64,000 nucleotides of DNA from Nitrospirota bacterium. GTDB lineage: Bacteria > Nitrospirota > Nitrospiria > 2-01-FULL-66-17. The first letter of the stretch is position 1. Every line of letters begins with the position of its first letter. Under the pieces are notes generated by a model that worked only from the letters and a program-made list of their open reading frames with translations, was not told where the DNA came from and ran no database searches. The DNA lies in NCBI GenBank assembly GCA_040757335.1, contig JBFLXB010000005.1, positions 62,001-126,000 of the forward strand, read 5' to 3'. Shown here one piece after another: positions 8,867 to 17,608 of this stretch. Both the position numbers and the translations under genes were made by a program.

Positions 8867-10093
8867 ATGCCACGAGTCGGACAAGGATCTGATCCGCCGG
8901 GGAACTTGTCCGGGCGGCGCATCCTGCTCGGGGTGACTGGGAGCATCGCCGCATACAAGTCCGTCTCGCTGCTGCGGCGCCTCGTCTCGCTCGGCGCGGA
9001 CGTCACCGTGGTAATGACGGACGCGGCCAAGCGCTTCGTCGGGCCGCTCACGTTTCAGACGCTCTCCGGCCATCCCGTGTATGACGATCCGTTCGACCCC
9101 CGCGAGGAAATCCTCCACCTCACGCTGGCCGACGCCGCGGACGCGTTCCTGATCGCGCCGGCGACCGCCAACACCATCGCTAAGTTGGCGGCGGGTGCGG
9201 CGGACGACCTTCTCTCCGCCCTGGCGTTGTCGGCGCGATGTCCGGTCCTGCTGGCGCCTGCCATGGACGCGGTCATGTGGGAGCACCGGCTGGTCCAGCG
9301 CAACCTGGAGGCCTTGCGGGAGGCGGGTGTGACGATCGTGCCGCCGGAGACCGGGGCCCTGGCCTCGGGGCTGGTCGGGCCCGGCCGGTTGGCCTCTGAA
9401 CAGACGATGGTCGCGGCCCTGGAAGGCTGCTTGGGCGGAGGGAGCTGGTCACGAGAGCGGGTGGTGGTGACCGCGGGCCCGACCAGCGAGCCCATTGATC
9501 CGGTGAGAACCATTACCAACCGCTCGTCCGGGAAAATGGGGTACGCGCTGGCTGCGTCGGCGCGGCGCCGCGGCGCGGCGGTCACGCTGATCAGCGGTCC
9601 CACCCGGTTGGCGCCTCCGTTGGGCGTGGAACTGGTCGCGGTCGAAACCGCGGGGGAGATGCGGCGCGCCGTGCTGGAGCGGGTCGAGAAGGCCACACTG
9701 TTCATCATGGCCGCGGCGGTCGCGGACTTTCGTCCGCGGTCCCCGCAGCCGGGGAAAATCAAGAAGGGCGCGGCGCCGCTGGTGCTTGAACTCGTTCCCA
9801 CCGAGGACATTTTGACCGAGGTCACAGGGCGCTGCGAGGGCCTGTTTGTGGTGGGATTTGCCGCGGAGACGGACCGCGTGGTCGAGCGCGCCGCGGAGAA
9901 GCTCAAGGCCAAGCGCCTCGACCTGATCGTGGCCAACGACGTGTCCAGACCGGGTATCGGGTTTGGAGCCGACGAGAACGAGGTGACGTTGATCGACCGC
10001 GGCGGGGGAGTCCTCGCGGTTCCCCGGCTCCCCAAGGCCGCGGTGGCTGACCGCATCCTTGATCGGGTGGACGCGCTCCGGCGATCGCCGTGA
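8867..10093 (+). CDS. coaBC: Bifunctional phosphopantothenoylcysteine decarboxylase/synthetase
   Basis: Coenzyme A synthesis: CoaB joins phosphopantothenate and cysteine, CoaC decarboxylates the product using FMN. The CoaC half has GVTGSIAAYKS, LIAPATANTIAK and PAMD. The CoaB half has TAGPTSEPIDPVR, a serine-rich SSGKMG loop, AAAVADFRP, and KIKK and AND motifs. Against the E. coli enzyme, the PAMN asparagine is Asp and the substrate-clamp cysteine is Ser (ALASGLVGPGR). I recall the same paired changes in other phyla, so activity is plausible. ATG 8867 lies just after the repeat element; a TTG at 8906 (before SGRRILLGVTG) is an alternative start. Confidence 0.93.
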   Translation: MPRVGQGSDPPGNLSGRRILLGVTGSIAAYKSVSLLRRLVSLGADVTVVMTDAAKRFVGPLTFQTLSGHPVYDDPFDPREEILHLTLADAADAFLIAPATANTIAKLAAGAADDLLSALALSARCPVLLAPAMDAVMWEHRLVQRNLEALREAGVTIVPPETGALASGLVGPGRLASEQTMVAALEGCLGGGSWSRERVVVTAGPTSEPIDPVRTITNRSSGKMGYALAASARRRGAAVTLISGPTRLAPPLGVELVAVETAGEMRRAVLERVEKATLFIMAAAVADFRPRSPQPGKIKKGAAPLVLELVPTEDILTEVTGRCEGLFVVGFAAETDRVVERAAEKLKAKRLDLIVANDVSRPGIGFGADENEVTLIDRGGGVLAVPRLPKAAVADRILDRVDALRRSP

Positions 10094-10106
10094 TCGGCCG
10101 ATCTGG

Positions 10107-10134
10107 TTGACTTCCTTCATCAATTTGATAAGAT
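10107..10134 (+). promoter_or_regulatory. Candidate sigma-70 promoter for TPR/roadblock operon
   Basis: TTGACT (10107-10112), 16 bases, TAAGAT (10129-10134), in a locally AT-richer stretch. It leaves an untranslated leader of about 75 bases before the GTG at 10218. Confidence 0.6.
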
Positions 10135-10217
10135 GAGGACGCTTTTCGCCGGAATTTTCCACGGGTTCGTCGAACCGATCGCCGATCGGCGGCGCAGGCG
10201 ACACCAAGGAGGGACAT

Positions 10218-11276
10218 GTGGCGAGCAGGGATGACACTCGGTCACCAGACCTCCAAAAACTCGAAGAGAAACTCCGCAGGGACCCGGGCAGCAAGTTGTT
10301 TTTTCCGCTGGCGGAGGAGTACACCAAGGCCGGGCGGCTGAACGAAGCCATTTCCCTCCTGCGAAGCGGCATCAAAGCCCACCCCGATTTCCTGGGCGCA
10401 AGAGTGGCGCTCGGAAAAGCCTTGCTCACGAAAGGTCAAGTCAGCGAAGCCAAACGCGAGTTCGAACAGGTCGTGGCCGCGAACCCCGACAATCTGATGG
10501 CGCACAAGAAGCTCGCCGCGATTTATGCCAAGGAGGGCGACAAACGCAAAGCCTTGGCCTCGTGCGAGCTGATTCTGGCGGTCAATCCGACCGACGCGGA
10601 AGCGGTGCGGCTTCGCACCTCGATCGGCGCCTTACCCGACGTGTCGCCGGAGGACGAAGCGACCGTCAAGTCCCAGGTGTCGTCCGTTCCGTCGCCGGAG
10701 ACCGAGGCCACGGTCGTAGACCGGCTGCCGGCGGTTGATGAGTCGGTGGAGCCCACGGTAGTGGAGCCCACGCTGGTGGCTCGCGCCGCGGCAGACCCCG
10801 AGATCGCCGAAGCCACCGAGGTGATGCAACTCCCACCGCAGATGCCCGCTGCTGCGGCGGCGCCGGCCCCGGAGGGGACGGACGCCCCCAAAGGCGAGGG
10901 GGCGGCGGCCGACGAAGAATTGGCGACCGTGTCCCTGGCTGATCTGTACGTTGCGCAGGGGCACTACCAGCGGGCAATCGCCGTCTACCGCCGGATCTTG
11001 GAGCGCACCCCGAACGACGCGGAGGTTGCCGCCAAGCTCGAAAACGCCGTGACGCTGGAGCGTCTCCTGGCCCCTCAAGCCGTTGACGCCGAAGTGATGA
11101 AGGCCGATCTCGTGCACCAGGTGTTGGCCCGGGACGAGGCAACGGGGGCCGAGCCCGACAGCGCCGACCTCCAACCGTCGCTGGCCGGCGCGCCGACCGG
11201 GGCGTCTCGGCATCAGGCCGCCATCCAGCGGCTCGAAGTGTGGTTGACGCGTATCGCAGAAAGGCGCCGACGATGA
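10218..11276 (+). CDS. Tetratricopeptide-repeat protein
   Basis: 352 residues, no signal peptide or membrane segment seen. Residues about 10-135 form three to four TPRs (FFPLAEEYTKAGRLNEAI, ALGKALLTKGQVSEAKREF, AAIYAKEGDKRKAL). A low-complexity Val/Thr/Glu/Pro/Ala linker (about 140-225) follows, then one more TPR (SLADLYVAQGHYQRAI). GTG 10218 has AAGGAGGG before it. The last four bases overlap the roadblock gene (ATGA). TPR/roadblock pairs usually serve small GTPase or scaffold functions, but no GTPase is adjacent, so the role is unknown. Confidence 0.85.
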   Translation: MASRDDTRSPDLQKLEEKLRRDPGSKLFFPLAEEYTKAGRLNEAISLLRSGIKAHPDFLGARVALGKALLTKGQVSEAKREFEQVVAANPDNLMAHKKLAAIYAKEGDKRKALASCELILAVNPTDAEAVRLRTSIGALPDVSPEDEATVKSQVSSVPSPETEATVVDRLPAVDESVEPTVVEPTLVARAAADPEIAEATEVMQLPPQMPAAAAAPAPEGTDAPKGEGAAADEELATVSLADLYVAQGHYQRAIAVYRRILERTPNDAEVAAKLENAVTLERLLAPQAVDAEVMKADLVHQVLARDEATGAEPDSADLQPSLAGAPTGASRHQAAIQRLEVWLTRIAERRRR

Positions 11277-11629
11277 GTCTGGTCATGTCGCTCCAGTCCA
11301 TTCTTGACGGTGTGGAGGAGGCGGAAGGCATCGCCTTGGTGGGACTTGACGGCATCGTCGTCAACGAGGTCAAACGGTCGCCGCAGATCGACCTGAGTAC
11401 GGTGGCGGCCGAGTATTGCGGGCTCTGGCGCGAAATGGATCGCGTGTCGGGCGGGTTGTCTTCCGGCCCCACCGAGGAGTGCTTGATCGCCAACGAAACG
11501 CGCACGCTCGTGTTCCGTCGCGTCACGCCGGAGTATTTCCTCGCACTGGCGATCGGCCGTGAGGGGAATACCGGGAAGGGCCGATTTTTGCTCAGGTACG
11601 CCGCACCCCAACTCGCCAAGGAACTGTGA
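11273..11629 (+). CDS. Roadblock/LC7-domain protein
   Basis: 118 residues. The opening [20 protein letters not shown] and IVVNE, the central strand [19 protein letters not shown] and a terminal helix ([14 protein letters not shown]) fit the MglB-like roadblock fold. These proteins act as dimers, often on Ras-like GTPases. ATG 11273 overlaps the TPR stop. The partner GTPase is not in the window. Confidence 0.75.
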   Translation: MSLVMSLQSILDGVEEAEGIALVGLDGIVVNEVKRSPQIDLSTVAAEYCGLWREMDRVSGGLSSGPTEECLIANETRTLVFRRVTPEYFLALAIGREGNTGKGRFLLRYAAPQLAKEL

Positions 11630-11711
11630 CGGAGCACCGCGCGCGACCGCGTACCTCCGTCACCGTTGTCCCGTGGACGAACACGGCCCCTCGGCCCGCG
11701 TCGGCGCGCGT

Positions 11712-12176
11712 ATGATTCGGATCCTGGTGCTGCACGGTCCCAATCTCAATCTGCTCGGCGCGCGCGAGCCCGACGTGTACGGGCCGGTCACGCTGGAGGC
11801 GCTCGACGAGACCATTCGCGCGGCGGCTAAACAGGCGGGAGCCGACGTCGAGATTCGACAATCCAACAACGAGGGCGAATTGGTGACGTGGATCCAGGGG
11901 GCACGAGACCGGTTCGACGCCCTGGTGATCAACGCCGCGGCGTACACCCACACCAGCGTGGCGGTTCGCGACGCCATCGTCGCGGCCGGGGTCCCGACCG
12001 TCGACGTGCACCTGTCCAATATTCACGCACGGGAGCCCTTCCGGCATCACTCCTACGTCGCGGAGGTGGCGGTGGGGCAGATCAGCGGGTTCGGCGCTCA
12101 CAGCTACGTGCTGGGGATCGAGGCGGCGATCCGCCATGTCCAGAGCCGTCACGCCAAACACCGATCCAAAACCTGA
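11712..12176 (+). CDS. aroQ: Type II 3-dehydroquinate dehydratase
   Basis: Third step of the shikimate pathway. 154 residues; catalytic tyrosine region [52 protein letters not shown] and GFGAHSY are all present, including the catalytic histidine and arginine. ATG 11712 begins at the conserved ILVLHGPN strand. It heads the aroQ-efp-accB-accC run, an arrangement common in several phyla. Confidence 0.95.
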   Translation: MIRILVLHGPNLNLLGAREPDVYGPVTLEALDETIRAAAKQAGADVEIRQSNNEGELVTWIQGARDRFDALVINAAAYTHTSVAVRDAIVAAGVPTVDVHLSNIHAREPFRHHSYVAEVAVGQISGFGAHSYVLGIEAAIRHVQSRHAKHRSKT

Positions 12177-12218
12177 CGGTTTCATCACCCCCTGACCTTT
12201 TGGCAAGGAGACCTGTAA

Positions 12219-12785
12219 GTGATTTCGACGACCGATTTTCGCGCTGGACTGAAGCTGGCGGTGGACGGCGATCCCATGGAAATCATCGACTATCAGCACG
12301 TGAAACCGGGGAAGGGCGGCGCATTCGTCCGGACCAAGATGCGCAATCTCAAGACCGGCAACGTGCTGGAGCGGACGTTTCGGTCGGGTGAGAAATTCGA
12401 GGAAGCGGGGGTCGAAGAGCGCCAGATGCAGTATCTCTATCTGCAGGACGGAAACTATCATTTCATGGACGTGAGTTCGTACGAGCAGCTCTTTCTGACC
12501 AAGGAACAGATGGGTGACGCGTGGCAGTTCCTCAAAGAGAACACCGAGGTGAACATCCTGTTCTGGAAAGGCAAGCCCTTGGGCGTCAGCCTGCCGTTGT
12601 TCGTGGAGTTGAAGATCGTGGAGACGGCGCCCGGAATCCGCGGCGACACCGCGACCGGCGGCACCAAACCCGCCACCCTCGAATCCGGTGGCGTGGTGAA
12701 AGTCCCGTTCCACATCGAGCAGGGCAGCGTGATCAAGGTGGACACGCGGACCAAGGCTTACGTCGAGCGGGTCAAGGGCCCATGA
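12219..12785 (+). CDS. efp: Translation elongation factor P
   Basis: 188 residues, full length, three OB-like domains. EF-P rescues ribosomes stalled at polyproline, and the proline-rich kinase at 624-2699 is the sort of protein that needs it. The tip loop reads [10 protein letters not shown], so the modifiable residue at its tip is lysine. GTG 12219 follows AAGGAG. The stop overlaps the accB start (ATGA). Confidence 0.96.
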   Translation: MISTTDFRAGLKLAVDGDPMEIIDYQHVKPGKGGAFVRTKMRNLKTGNVLERTFRSGEKFEEAGVEERQMQYLYLQDGNYHFMDVSSYEQLFLTKEQMGDAWQFLKENTEVNILFWKGKPLGVSLPLFVELKIVETAPGIRGDTATGGTKPATLESGGVVKVPFHIEQGSVIKVDTRTKAYVERVKGP

Positions 12786-13228
12786 ACATCCGCGAACTCA
12801 AGGAGCTCATCGATCTGGTGAAAGCCAGCGAACTGACCGAGCTGGAGTGGGAACGCTCCGGCGTGCGAGTGAAGATCTGCCGCGCTCCCGCGCCGCTGGT
12901 CAGGCACCTGGCCGCTGAAAGCGCGGTCCCCGGGACGAACATCCCGCAGGGCGCGCCGGGCTCGGAGGGAGCCGAGGCCGAGACGAGCGGGGTGGTGATT
13001 CGCTCGCCGATCGTGGGCACGTTCTATCGGTCGGCGTCGCCAGGCGCGCCGCCGTACGTGGAGGTCGGCGACCGCGTCCGTCGCGGCCAGATCCTCTGCA
13101 TCGTCGAGGCCATGAAGCTGCTCAACGAAATCGAAGCGGAGGTGGATGGGGTGGTGGCGGAGATTTTTGTGGAGAATGCGCGCCCCGTCGAGTACGGTGA
13201 AGCACTTTTCAGGATAGAGTCGGCCTAG
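12782..13228 (+). CDS. accB: Biotin carboxyl carrier protein of acetyl-CoA carboxylase
   Basis: 148 residues. An N-terminal helix ([13 protein letters not shown]), an Ala/Pro/Gly linker and a C-terminal biotinyl domain with the EAMKL biotinylation site ([12 protein letters not shown]). It carries carboxybiotin between AccC and the carboxyltransferase in fatty-acid synthesis. accC starts five bases after the stop. Biotin genes lie 20 kb downstream. Confidence 0.95.
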   Translation: MNIRELKELIDLVKASELTELEWERSGVRVKICRAPAPLVRHLAAESAVPGTNIPQGAPGSEGAEAETSGVVIRSPIVGTFYRSASPGAPPYVEVGDRVRRGQILCIVEAMKLLNEIEAEVDGVVAEIFVENARPVEYGEALFRIESA

Positions 13229-13233
13229 GACAG

Positions 13234-14619
13234 ATGGCGGGACTATTCAAAAAGGTACTGATTGCGAATCGGGGGGAGATTGCGCTGCGGATCATCCGGT
13301 CTTGCCGCGATCTGGGTATTCAGACCGTGGTGGCGTACTCCGAGGCGGATGCGGAGAGTTTGTCGGTGCGGCTGGCGGATGAACGCGTGTGCATCGGTCC
13401 TGCGGACGCGGCGTTGAGCTATCGGAACATCCCCAACATCTTGAGCGCGGCCGAGATCACGGGCGCGGAGGCCATCCATCCCGGATACGGCTTCCTGGCG
13501 GAGAACGCCCAGTTTGCCGAGGCGTGCGATGCCGCGGGGCTCAAGTTCATCGGCCCCTCGCCCGAGAGCATCGCGCTGATGGGCGACAAGGCGCAGGCGC
13601 GCGAGTTGATGACCAAACACAACATTCCGGTCATCCCGGGCAGCACCGGCGCGGTGAAGGACGAGCAGGAGGCGCGCGAGACCGCCAAACGCATCGGCTA
13701 CCCCGTGATCGTCAAGGCCGCGGCCGGGGGCGGCGGGCGCGGCATGCGCGTGGTCAACCAGGAGGACGACCTGACCAAGGCCCTGCAGACCGCGCAGATG
13801 GAGGCCAAAACCTCGTTCGGCGACGAGTCGGTCTACCTGGAAAAATACTTCATCGACCCGCGGCACATCGAGGTGCAGATCCTGGCGGACAAGAAAGGCA
13901 ACACCCTTGCGCTCGGCGAGCGCGATTGCTCCATCCAACGGCGGCATCAGAAGCTGGTGGAGGAGTCGCCGTCGCCAGCGGTCAGCCCGGAACTGCGGCG
14001 CGAGATGATGAGGGTGGCGGTGGACGCGGCCAAGGCCGCCAAGTACGTCAACACCGGCACCGTGGAGTTCCTGCTGGACAAGCACCAGAAGTTCTACTTC
14101 ATCGAGATGAACACGCGGATCCAGGTCGAACACCCGGTGACCGAGATGGTGGTCGATATGGATTTGATCAAAGAGCAGATCATGGTGGCGGCAGGCCGGC
14201 CGCTCGCGATCAAGCAGCGCGACGTGAAGCTGCGCGGCCACGCCATTGAATGCCGGATCAACGCCGAGTGCCCCGAGCGCTTCACGCCGTCCCCCGGCAC
14301 GATATCCGTCTACCGCGTGCCCGGTGGCCCCGGCGTGCGCGTGGATTCCGCCGCCTACCCAGGCTGCGTGATCCCGCCGTATTACGACTCGCTGGTGGCC
14401 AAACTCATCGTGCACGCCGACACGCGGGCGGAAGCCATCGCGCGGATGAAGCGGGCATTGGCCGAGTTCGAAATCCAAGGCATCAAGACCACGATCCCAC
14501 TGCACCGCCGCATCATGGACGACCCCGGGTTCGTCAAAGGCAAGTTCTCCACCGGGTTTCTTGAACGATTTCTCTCCGCCGACGAACCGGCCGCGCAGGA
14601 TTCGTTCGAGTATTCCTAA
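13234..14619 (+). CDS. accC: Acetyl-CoA carboxylase biotin carboxylase subunit
   Basis: 461 residues, full length. [14 protein letters not shown] at the N-terminus, the ATP-grasp glycine loop [37 protein letters not shown] and the C-terminal SLVAKLI are all present. It carboxylates biotin on AccB using ATP and bicarbonate. The stop is 12 bases before repeat element copy 2. Confidence 0.97.
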   Translation: MAGLFKKVLIANRGEIALRIIRSCRDLGIQTVVAYSEADAESLSVRLADERVCIGPADAALSYRNIPNILSAAEITGAEAIHPGYGFLAENAQFAEACDAAGLKFIGPSPESIALMGDKAQARELMTKHNIPVIPGSTGAVKDEQEARETAKRIGYPVIVKAAAGGGGRGMRVVNQEDDLTKALQTAQMEAKTSFGDESVYLEKYFIDPRHIEVQILADKKGNTLALGERDCSIQRRHQKLVEESPSPAVSPELRREMMRVAVDAAKAAKYVNTGTVEFLLDKHQKFYFIEMNTRIQVEHPVTEMVVDMDLIKEQIMVAAGRPLAIKQRDVKLRGHAIECRINAECPERFTPSPGTISVYRVPGGPGVRVDSAAYPGCVIPPYYDSLVAKLIVHADTRAEAIARMKRALAEFEIQGIKTTIPLHRRIMDDPGFVKGKFSTGFLERFLSADEPAAQDSFEYS

Positions 14620-14631
14620 TCTAACGCAGGA

Positions 14632-14753
14632 GAGCCTGTTCAGGAGCGGTCAGATGCAAGGCGCCGCGAGACCCGGACCGGAGCGTACTGTATGCGTACG
14701 TGAGGACCGGAAGCGCAGCGGCAACGCCGCAGATGGCCGTTCATGGACAGGCG
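14632..14753 (-). repeat. Dispersed inverted-terminus element, copy 2
   Basis: 122 bp, reverse orientation relative to copy 1. Plus-strand left end GAGCCTGTTCAGGAG pairs with TTCATGGACAGGC at the right. It holds the shared core (read on the minus strand GCGTTGCCGCTGCGC, then GTACGCATACAGTACGC). It fills the accC-thiE gap and ends seven bases before the thiE start. Confidence 0.85.
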
Positions 14754-14759
14754 TCTAAC

Positions 14760-15401
14760 GTGTTCACCTCGCCGCTGTATTGGATCGCCGACGCCTCGCT
14801 GGCCGGCGGGCGGCCGCTCGTCGACTTGGCGCAAGAAGCCATCGCGGCCGGCCTGCAGGTCTACCAGTACCGCGAGAAGACGCTCTCTCATAAAGACCAA
14901 TATCCCATCGCGCTAGCGCTCGCCGACCTCGCGCGAGCCACAGGGACCACGTTCGTCGTCAACGACGGCATCGACCTCGCCCTGGTCGTCAAAGCTCACG
15001 GTGTGCATCTGGGACAAGAAGACTTTCCCGTCAAAGACGCGCGGAGAATTCTGGGAACCAAGATGCTGATCGGTTGCTCCGCGCACACGTTCGATCAAGC
15101 CAAAGCTGCTGAAGCCGACGGTGCCGACTACCTTGGCGTGGGGCCGATCTACGAATCAACCACCAAGATGGCGCGGGCACCCCTGGGGTGCGAAAAGCTG
15201 CGCGAAATCTGCGAGGCGGTGAGGATTCCGGTGTATGCGATCGGGGGCGTCACGGTGGAGCGGTGCCGCGAAGTGCTGGCGGCGGGGGCCAAGGGCGTGG
15301 CTGTGGCGTCGGGGTTGCTACAGCCAAGCATCGGGAAGCAGACCAAAGCGTTTCTGAGGGCGCTGGCCGCAGCGCCGCATCGTGCTCAGAAGGTCGATTG
15401 A
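14760..15401 (+). CDS. thiE: Thiamine-phosphate synthase
   Basis: Couples the thiazole and pyrimidine moieties of thiamine. YWIADASL, the phosphate/pyrimidine site QYREKTLS, FVVNDGIDLAL, GVHLGQED, IGCSAHT, DYLGVGPIYESTTK and AIGGV match along the TIM barrel. GTG 14760 is the likely start because the fold begins at once; it lacks a clear ribosome site. Two in-frame ATGs (14700, 14733) lie inside the upstream repeat element and would add residues encoded by the repeat. Confidence 0.9.
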   Translation: MFTSPLYWIADASLAGGRPLVDLAQEAIAAGLQVYQYREKTLSHKDQYPIALALADLARATGTTFVVNDGIDLALVVKAHGVHLGQEDFPVKDARRILGTKMLIGCSAHTFDQAKAAEADGADYLGVGPIYESTTKMARAPLGCEKLREICEAVRIPVYAIGGVTVERCREVLAAGAKGVAVASGLLQPSIGKQTKAFLRALAAAPHRAQKVD

Positions 15402-15460
15402 CAGCGCGGTGACAGCGCTGTTATCGTGAAATTACTCCAGGAGACGGGGTAAAGGTCGTC

Positions 15461-16021
15461 ATGGTCGCCCATCCATCTCCCATCAAGTTCACCTACGAAG
15501 ACTACCTGCTGTTTCCCGACGATGGGAAGCGGCACGAACTCATCGAGGGGGAACACTACGTGACGCCATCACCCGTGACGCGACATCAACGGATCGTCCT
15601 GAATCTTGGCGGGTTCTTGAACGAACGACTACGGAACAAGCAGGTCGGCCAGGTATTCGTTGCCCCAGTGGATGTCATGTTGTCGGATCGTGACGTTGTT
15701 CAGCCCGACGTGTTGTTTCTCTCTCCAGGTCGCGAAACACTGATCACCGACGCATGCATCAAAGGTGCACCTGATTTGTGCGTCGAGGTTATCTCGGACA
15801 GTACTCGAAAGACCGATGAGATCGTGAAACGCAAGCTGTACGAACGATTCGGCGTGCTGGAGTATTGGATCATCGACCCCGAACTGGAAACGGTCAAGGT
15901 CTACCGCCTCGCCGAGGGCCGCTACACCCGAACCGCCGAGCTCACCCGCGAAAACCACGACACGCTGACGACCCCGCTGCTGCCGGGCCTGTCGATCCTT
16001 CTCGACACGTTGTTCGCGTAA
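15461..16021 (+). CDS. Uma2 family (DUF820) PD-(D/E)XK endonuclease-like protein
   Basis: 186 residues. FTYEDYLLFPDDGKRHELIEG opens the domain; QPDVLFLSP with VEVISDST supplies the acidic/Glu-x-Val nuclease signature, and KRKLYERFGVLEYWIIDPE the helix-strand that follows. Uma2 proteins are abundant in cyanobacteria and other lineages with many mobile genes; their targets are largely unknown. It stands alone at the left edge of the CRISPR-associated island. Confidence 0.85.
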   Translation: MVAHPSPIKFTYEDYLLFPDDGKRHELIEGEHYVTPSPVTRHQRIVLNLGGFLNERLRNKQVGQVFVAPVDVMLSDRDVVQPDVLFLSPGRETLITDACIKGAPDLCVEVISDSTRKTDEIVKRKLYERFGVLEYWIIDPELETVKVYRLAEGRYTRTAELTRENHDTLTTPLLPGLSILLDTLFA

Positions 16022-16193
16022 CCTGTTCCGAATCTTAGATCCTGCCCCGAGGCTTCTTCCCATCCCGTTGCGCCTTGACGCGGACTTTGGGGGCATCGCG
16101 CGCCGACCTAATTGACTGCTCGGCTTGAGCCTTGCTAGAGTGGGGCCTCCTCAACGGCCTCGTACACCACGCGATCCCATCCTTGGTGGGAAG

Positions 16194-16325
16194 ATGCCGA
16201 GAAACGATCAGGTTATCCGGCAGTGGAAAATCCTTCGACTGCTTGAGGCGCGGGGCGCGGTCACGCTTGCGCGGCTGCGCGACGAGCCGTGCCACCGAGA
16301 AAGGGCGACGTGCCGCGGACGCTGA
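16194..16325 (+). pseudogene. N-terminal remnant of a second WYL regulator
   Basis: ATG 16194 opens a 43-codon frame whose first 28 residues (MPRNDQVIRQWKILRLLEAR, then GAVTLARL) are the helix-turn-helix start of a WYL-type regulator. They align with the opening of the intact regulator downstream (PRTLTQIVRLWQICQFLQA). After that the frame loses resemblance and stops, overlapping the next gene's start. It looks like a tandem paralogue reduced to its first helices. Confidence 0.65.
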
Positions 16326-17368
16326 CTCAGATCGTGCGACTCTGGCAGATCTGTCAGTTCCTCCAGGCCAACGGCCGGGCGACCATTTCTCGACTGCTTT
16401 CCGTGGTCGAGCACGACTGCCACGAAAGGACACTGCGCCGGGATCTGGACCTGCTGTCCGGCGCTGGGTTCCCAATCCACGATGAGAGAGAGGATGGGAA
16501 GACGTGGTGGATCTTGGACGAGAACCACCGCGCGTTTCCGGTGCCGTTGACGGCCGACGAACTCTTCTCCCTGGAGTGCGGTCGTGAGCTGCTACGGCCG
16601 CTTGAGAACACCCTAGTAGGTGACTCCGTCAAGCGGCTCTACGGCAAGGTCTATGCCGCCCTTCCCGCTAGACAACGCGAGTTCCTGAACAGTCTCCGCA
16701 GCGCCATTCAGATCGCGCCGGTGGCTCACCGTGCGGTCCCTGATCCGGCCATCGCGGATACTCTCCGTCAGGCCATCGACCGCGGCCGAACCATCGACAT
16801 GCGGTACGCCTCCACGCGCCCTCGCGGGCGCAGATGGCGTAAAGCCGACCCCTACCGTCTCTACTACCACGACGACTATCTGTATCTCATCGCATACTGC
16901 CACGCGAACCGGGAGGTGCGGCTGTTCCGCGTGGACCGCATTCAAGCGTTGCGGGTCACCGACCGGCCGTTTGAGCGGTTCATGTACTTCCGCATCGAAG
17001 ATTTCTTCCGGGGCGCGTTCGGCGTGTATCGCGGCAAGGCCGAGCCCGTGGTCTTAGTGTTCGAGCCGGGGGCCGCACGCTGGGTACGCGAACGGCGTTG
17101 GCATCCCAGCCAGAAGATCGACCCGCTCAAAGCCGGAAAGATCCGGATGCATCTGGAACTGGCCGTCACACCGGACTTCACTCAGTGGGTGCGCGGATTC
17201 GGGCCCGAGGTTGTGGTGGAGAAGCCGGAGCACCTGGCGCGGCAGATCCGGGATGCGGCGTGGAAACTCTTGGATCGGTACGAAGGGAGTGGAAAGGACA
17301 GGCCGTTGGCCGCGGCTGCGATGCGCCGAAGGCTGGCAGGCCAGCGTACCGGATCCAGGCACAAATAG
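16310..17368 (+). CDS. HTH/WYL-domain transcriptional regulator
   Basis: About 352 residues: an N-terminal DeoR-like winged helix-turn-helix (IVRLWQICQFLQ, then CHERTLRRDLDLL) followed by a WYL domain near 140-215 (PYRLYYHDDYLYLIAYC, LFRVDRIQAL) and the WCX C-terminal domain. WYL proteins sense ligands, often nucleotides or ssDNA, and frequently control CRISPR-Cas and other defence genes. I prefer GTG 16310 because it gives MPRTLTQ, parallel to MPRNDQV in the broken copy; GTG 16289 is also possible. It reads toward rmuC and the cas operon, so regulating them is a reasonable inference. Confidence 0.88.
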   Translation: MPRTLTQIVRLWQICQFLQANGRATISRLLSVVEHDCHERTLRRDLDLLSGAGFPIHDEREDGKTWWILDENHRAFPVPLTADELFSLECGRELLRPLENTLVGDSVKRLYGKVYAALPARQREFLNSLRSAIQIAPVAHRAVPDPAIADTLRQAIDRGRTIDMRYASTRPRGRRWRKADPYRLYYHDDYLYLIAYCHANREVRLFRVDRIQALRVTDRPFERFMYFRIEDFFRGAFGVYRGKAEPVVLVFEPGAARWVRERRWHPSQKIDPLKAGKIRMHLELAVTPDFTQWVRGFGPEVVVEKPEHLARQIRDAAWKLLDRYEGSGKDRPLAAAAMRRRLAGQRTGSRHK

Positions 17369-17561
17369 CCTTATGGGAATTAGAGCAGGTCAAACAAAGT
17401 GTGACATTAGATGTCCGGATGAGCCTGTAAACTGGGCCAAGCTTTCAAGGAGCGATTCAGTGAAGAGGAAACAAACCGACAATCATGGCGAGAGATATGA
17501 GCAAGCTCTCCACGACTAGGTACAGCGGCCTCCGAACCGAAGCCTACGCTTCATCCGAAAA

Positions 17562-17580
17562 CTCGCACCACTGGTGCGAG
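17562..17580. promoter_or_regulatory. 19-bp perfect dyad upstream of rmuC-cas3
   Basis: CTCGCACCA, one central base, TGGTGCGAG. It lies 28 bases before the rmuC ATG within a 240-base gene-poor stretch (17369-17608). It may be an operator for the adjacent WYL regulator; the one-base centre argues against an RNA hairpin. The rest of that stretch holds only a 19-codon frame at 17460 with a ribosome site, which I do not call. Confidence 0.55.
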
Positions 17581-17608
17581 AAATTGGCTGGAGTCACAAC
17601 CTGATCGC

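Noticed and set aside
17460-17519. 19-codon frame starting GTG with an AAGGAG ribosome site
   Set aside because: Too short and unlike any known family; might be an insertion-sequence remnant but nothing else supports that.
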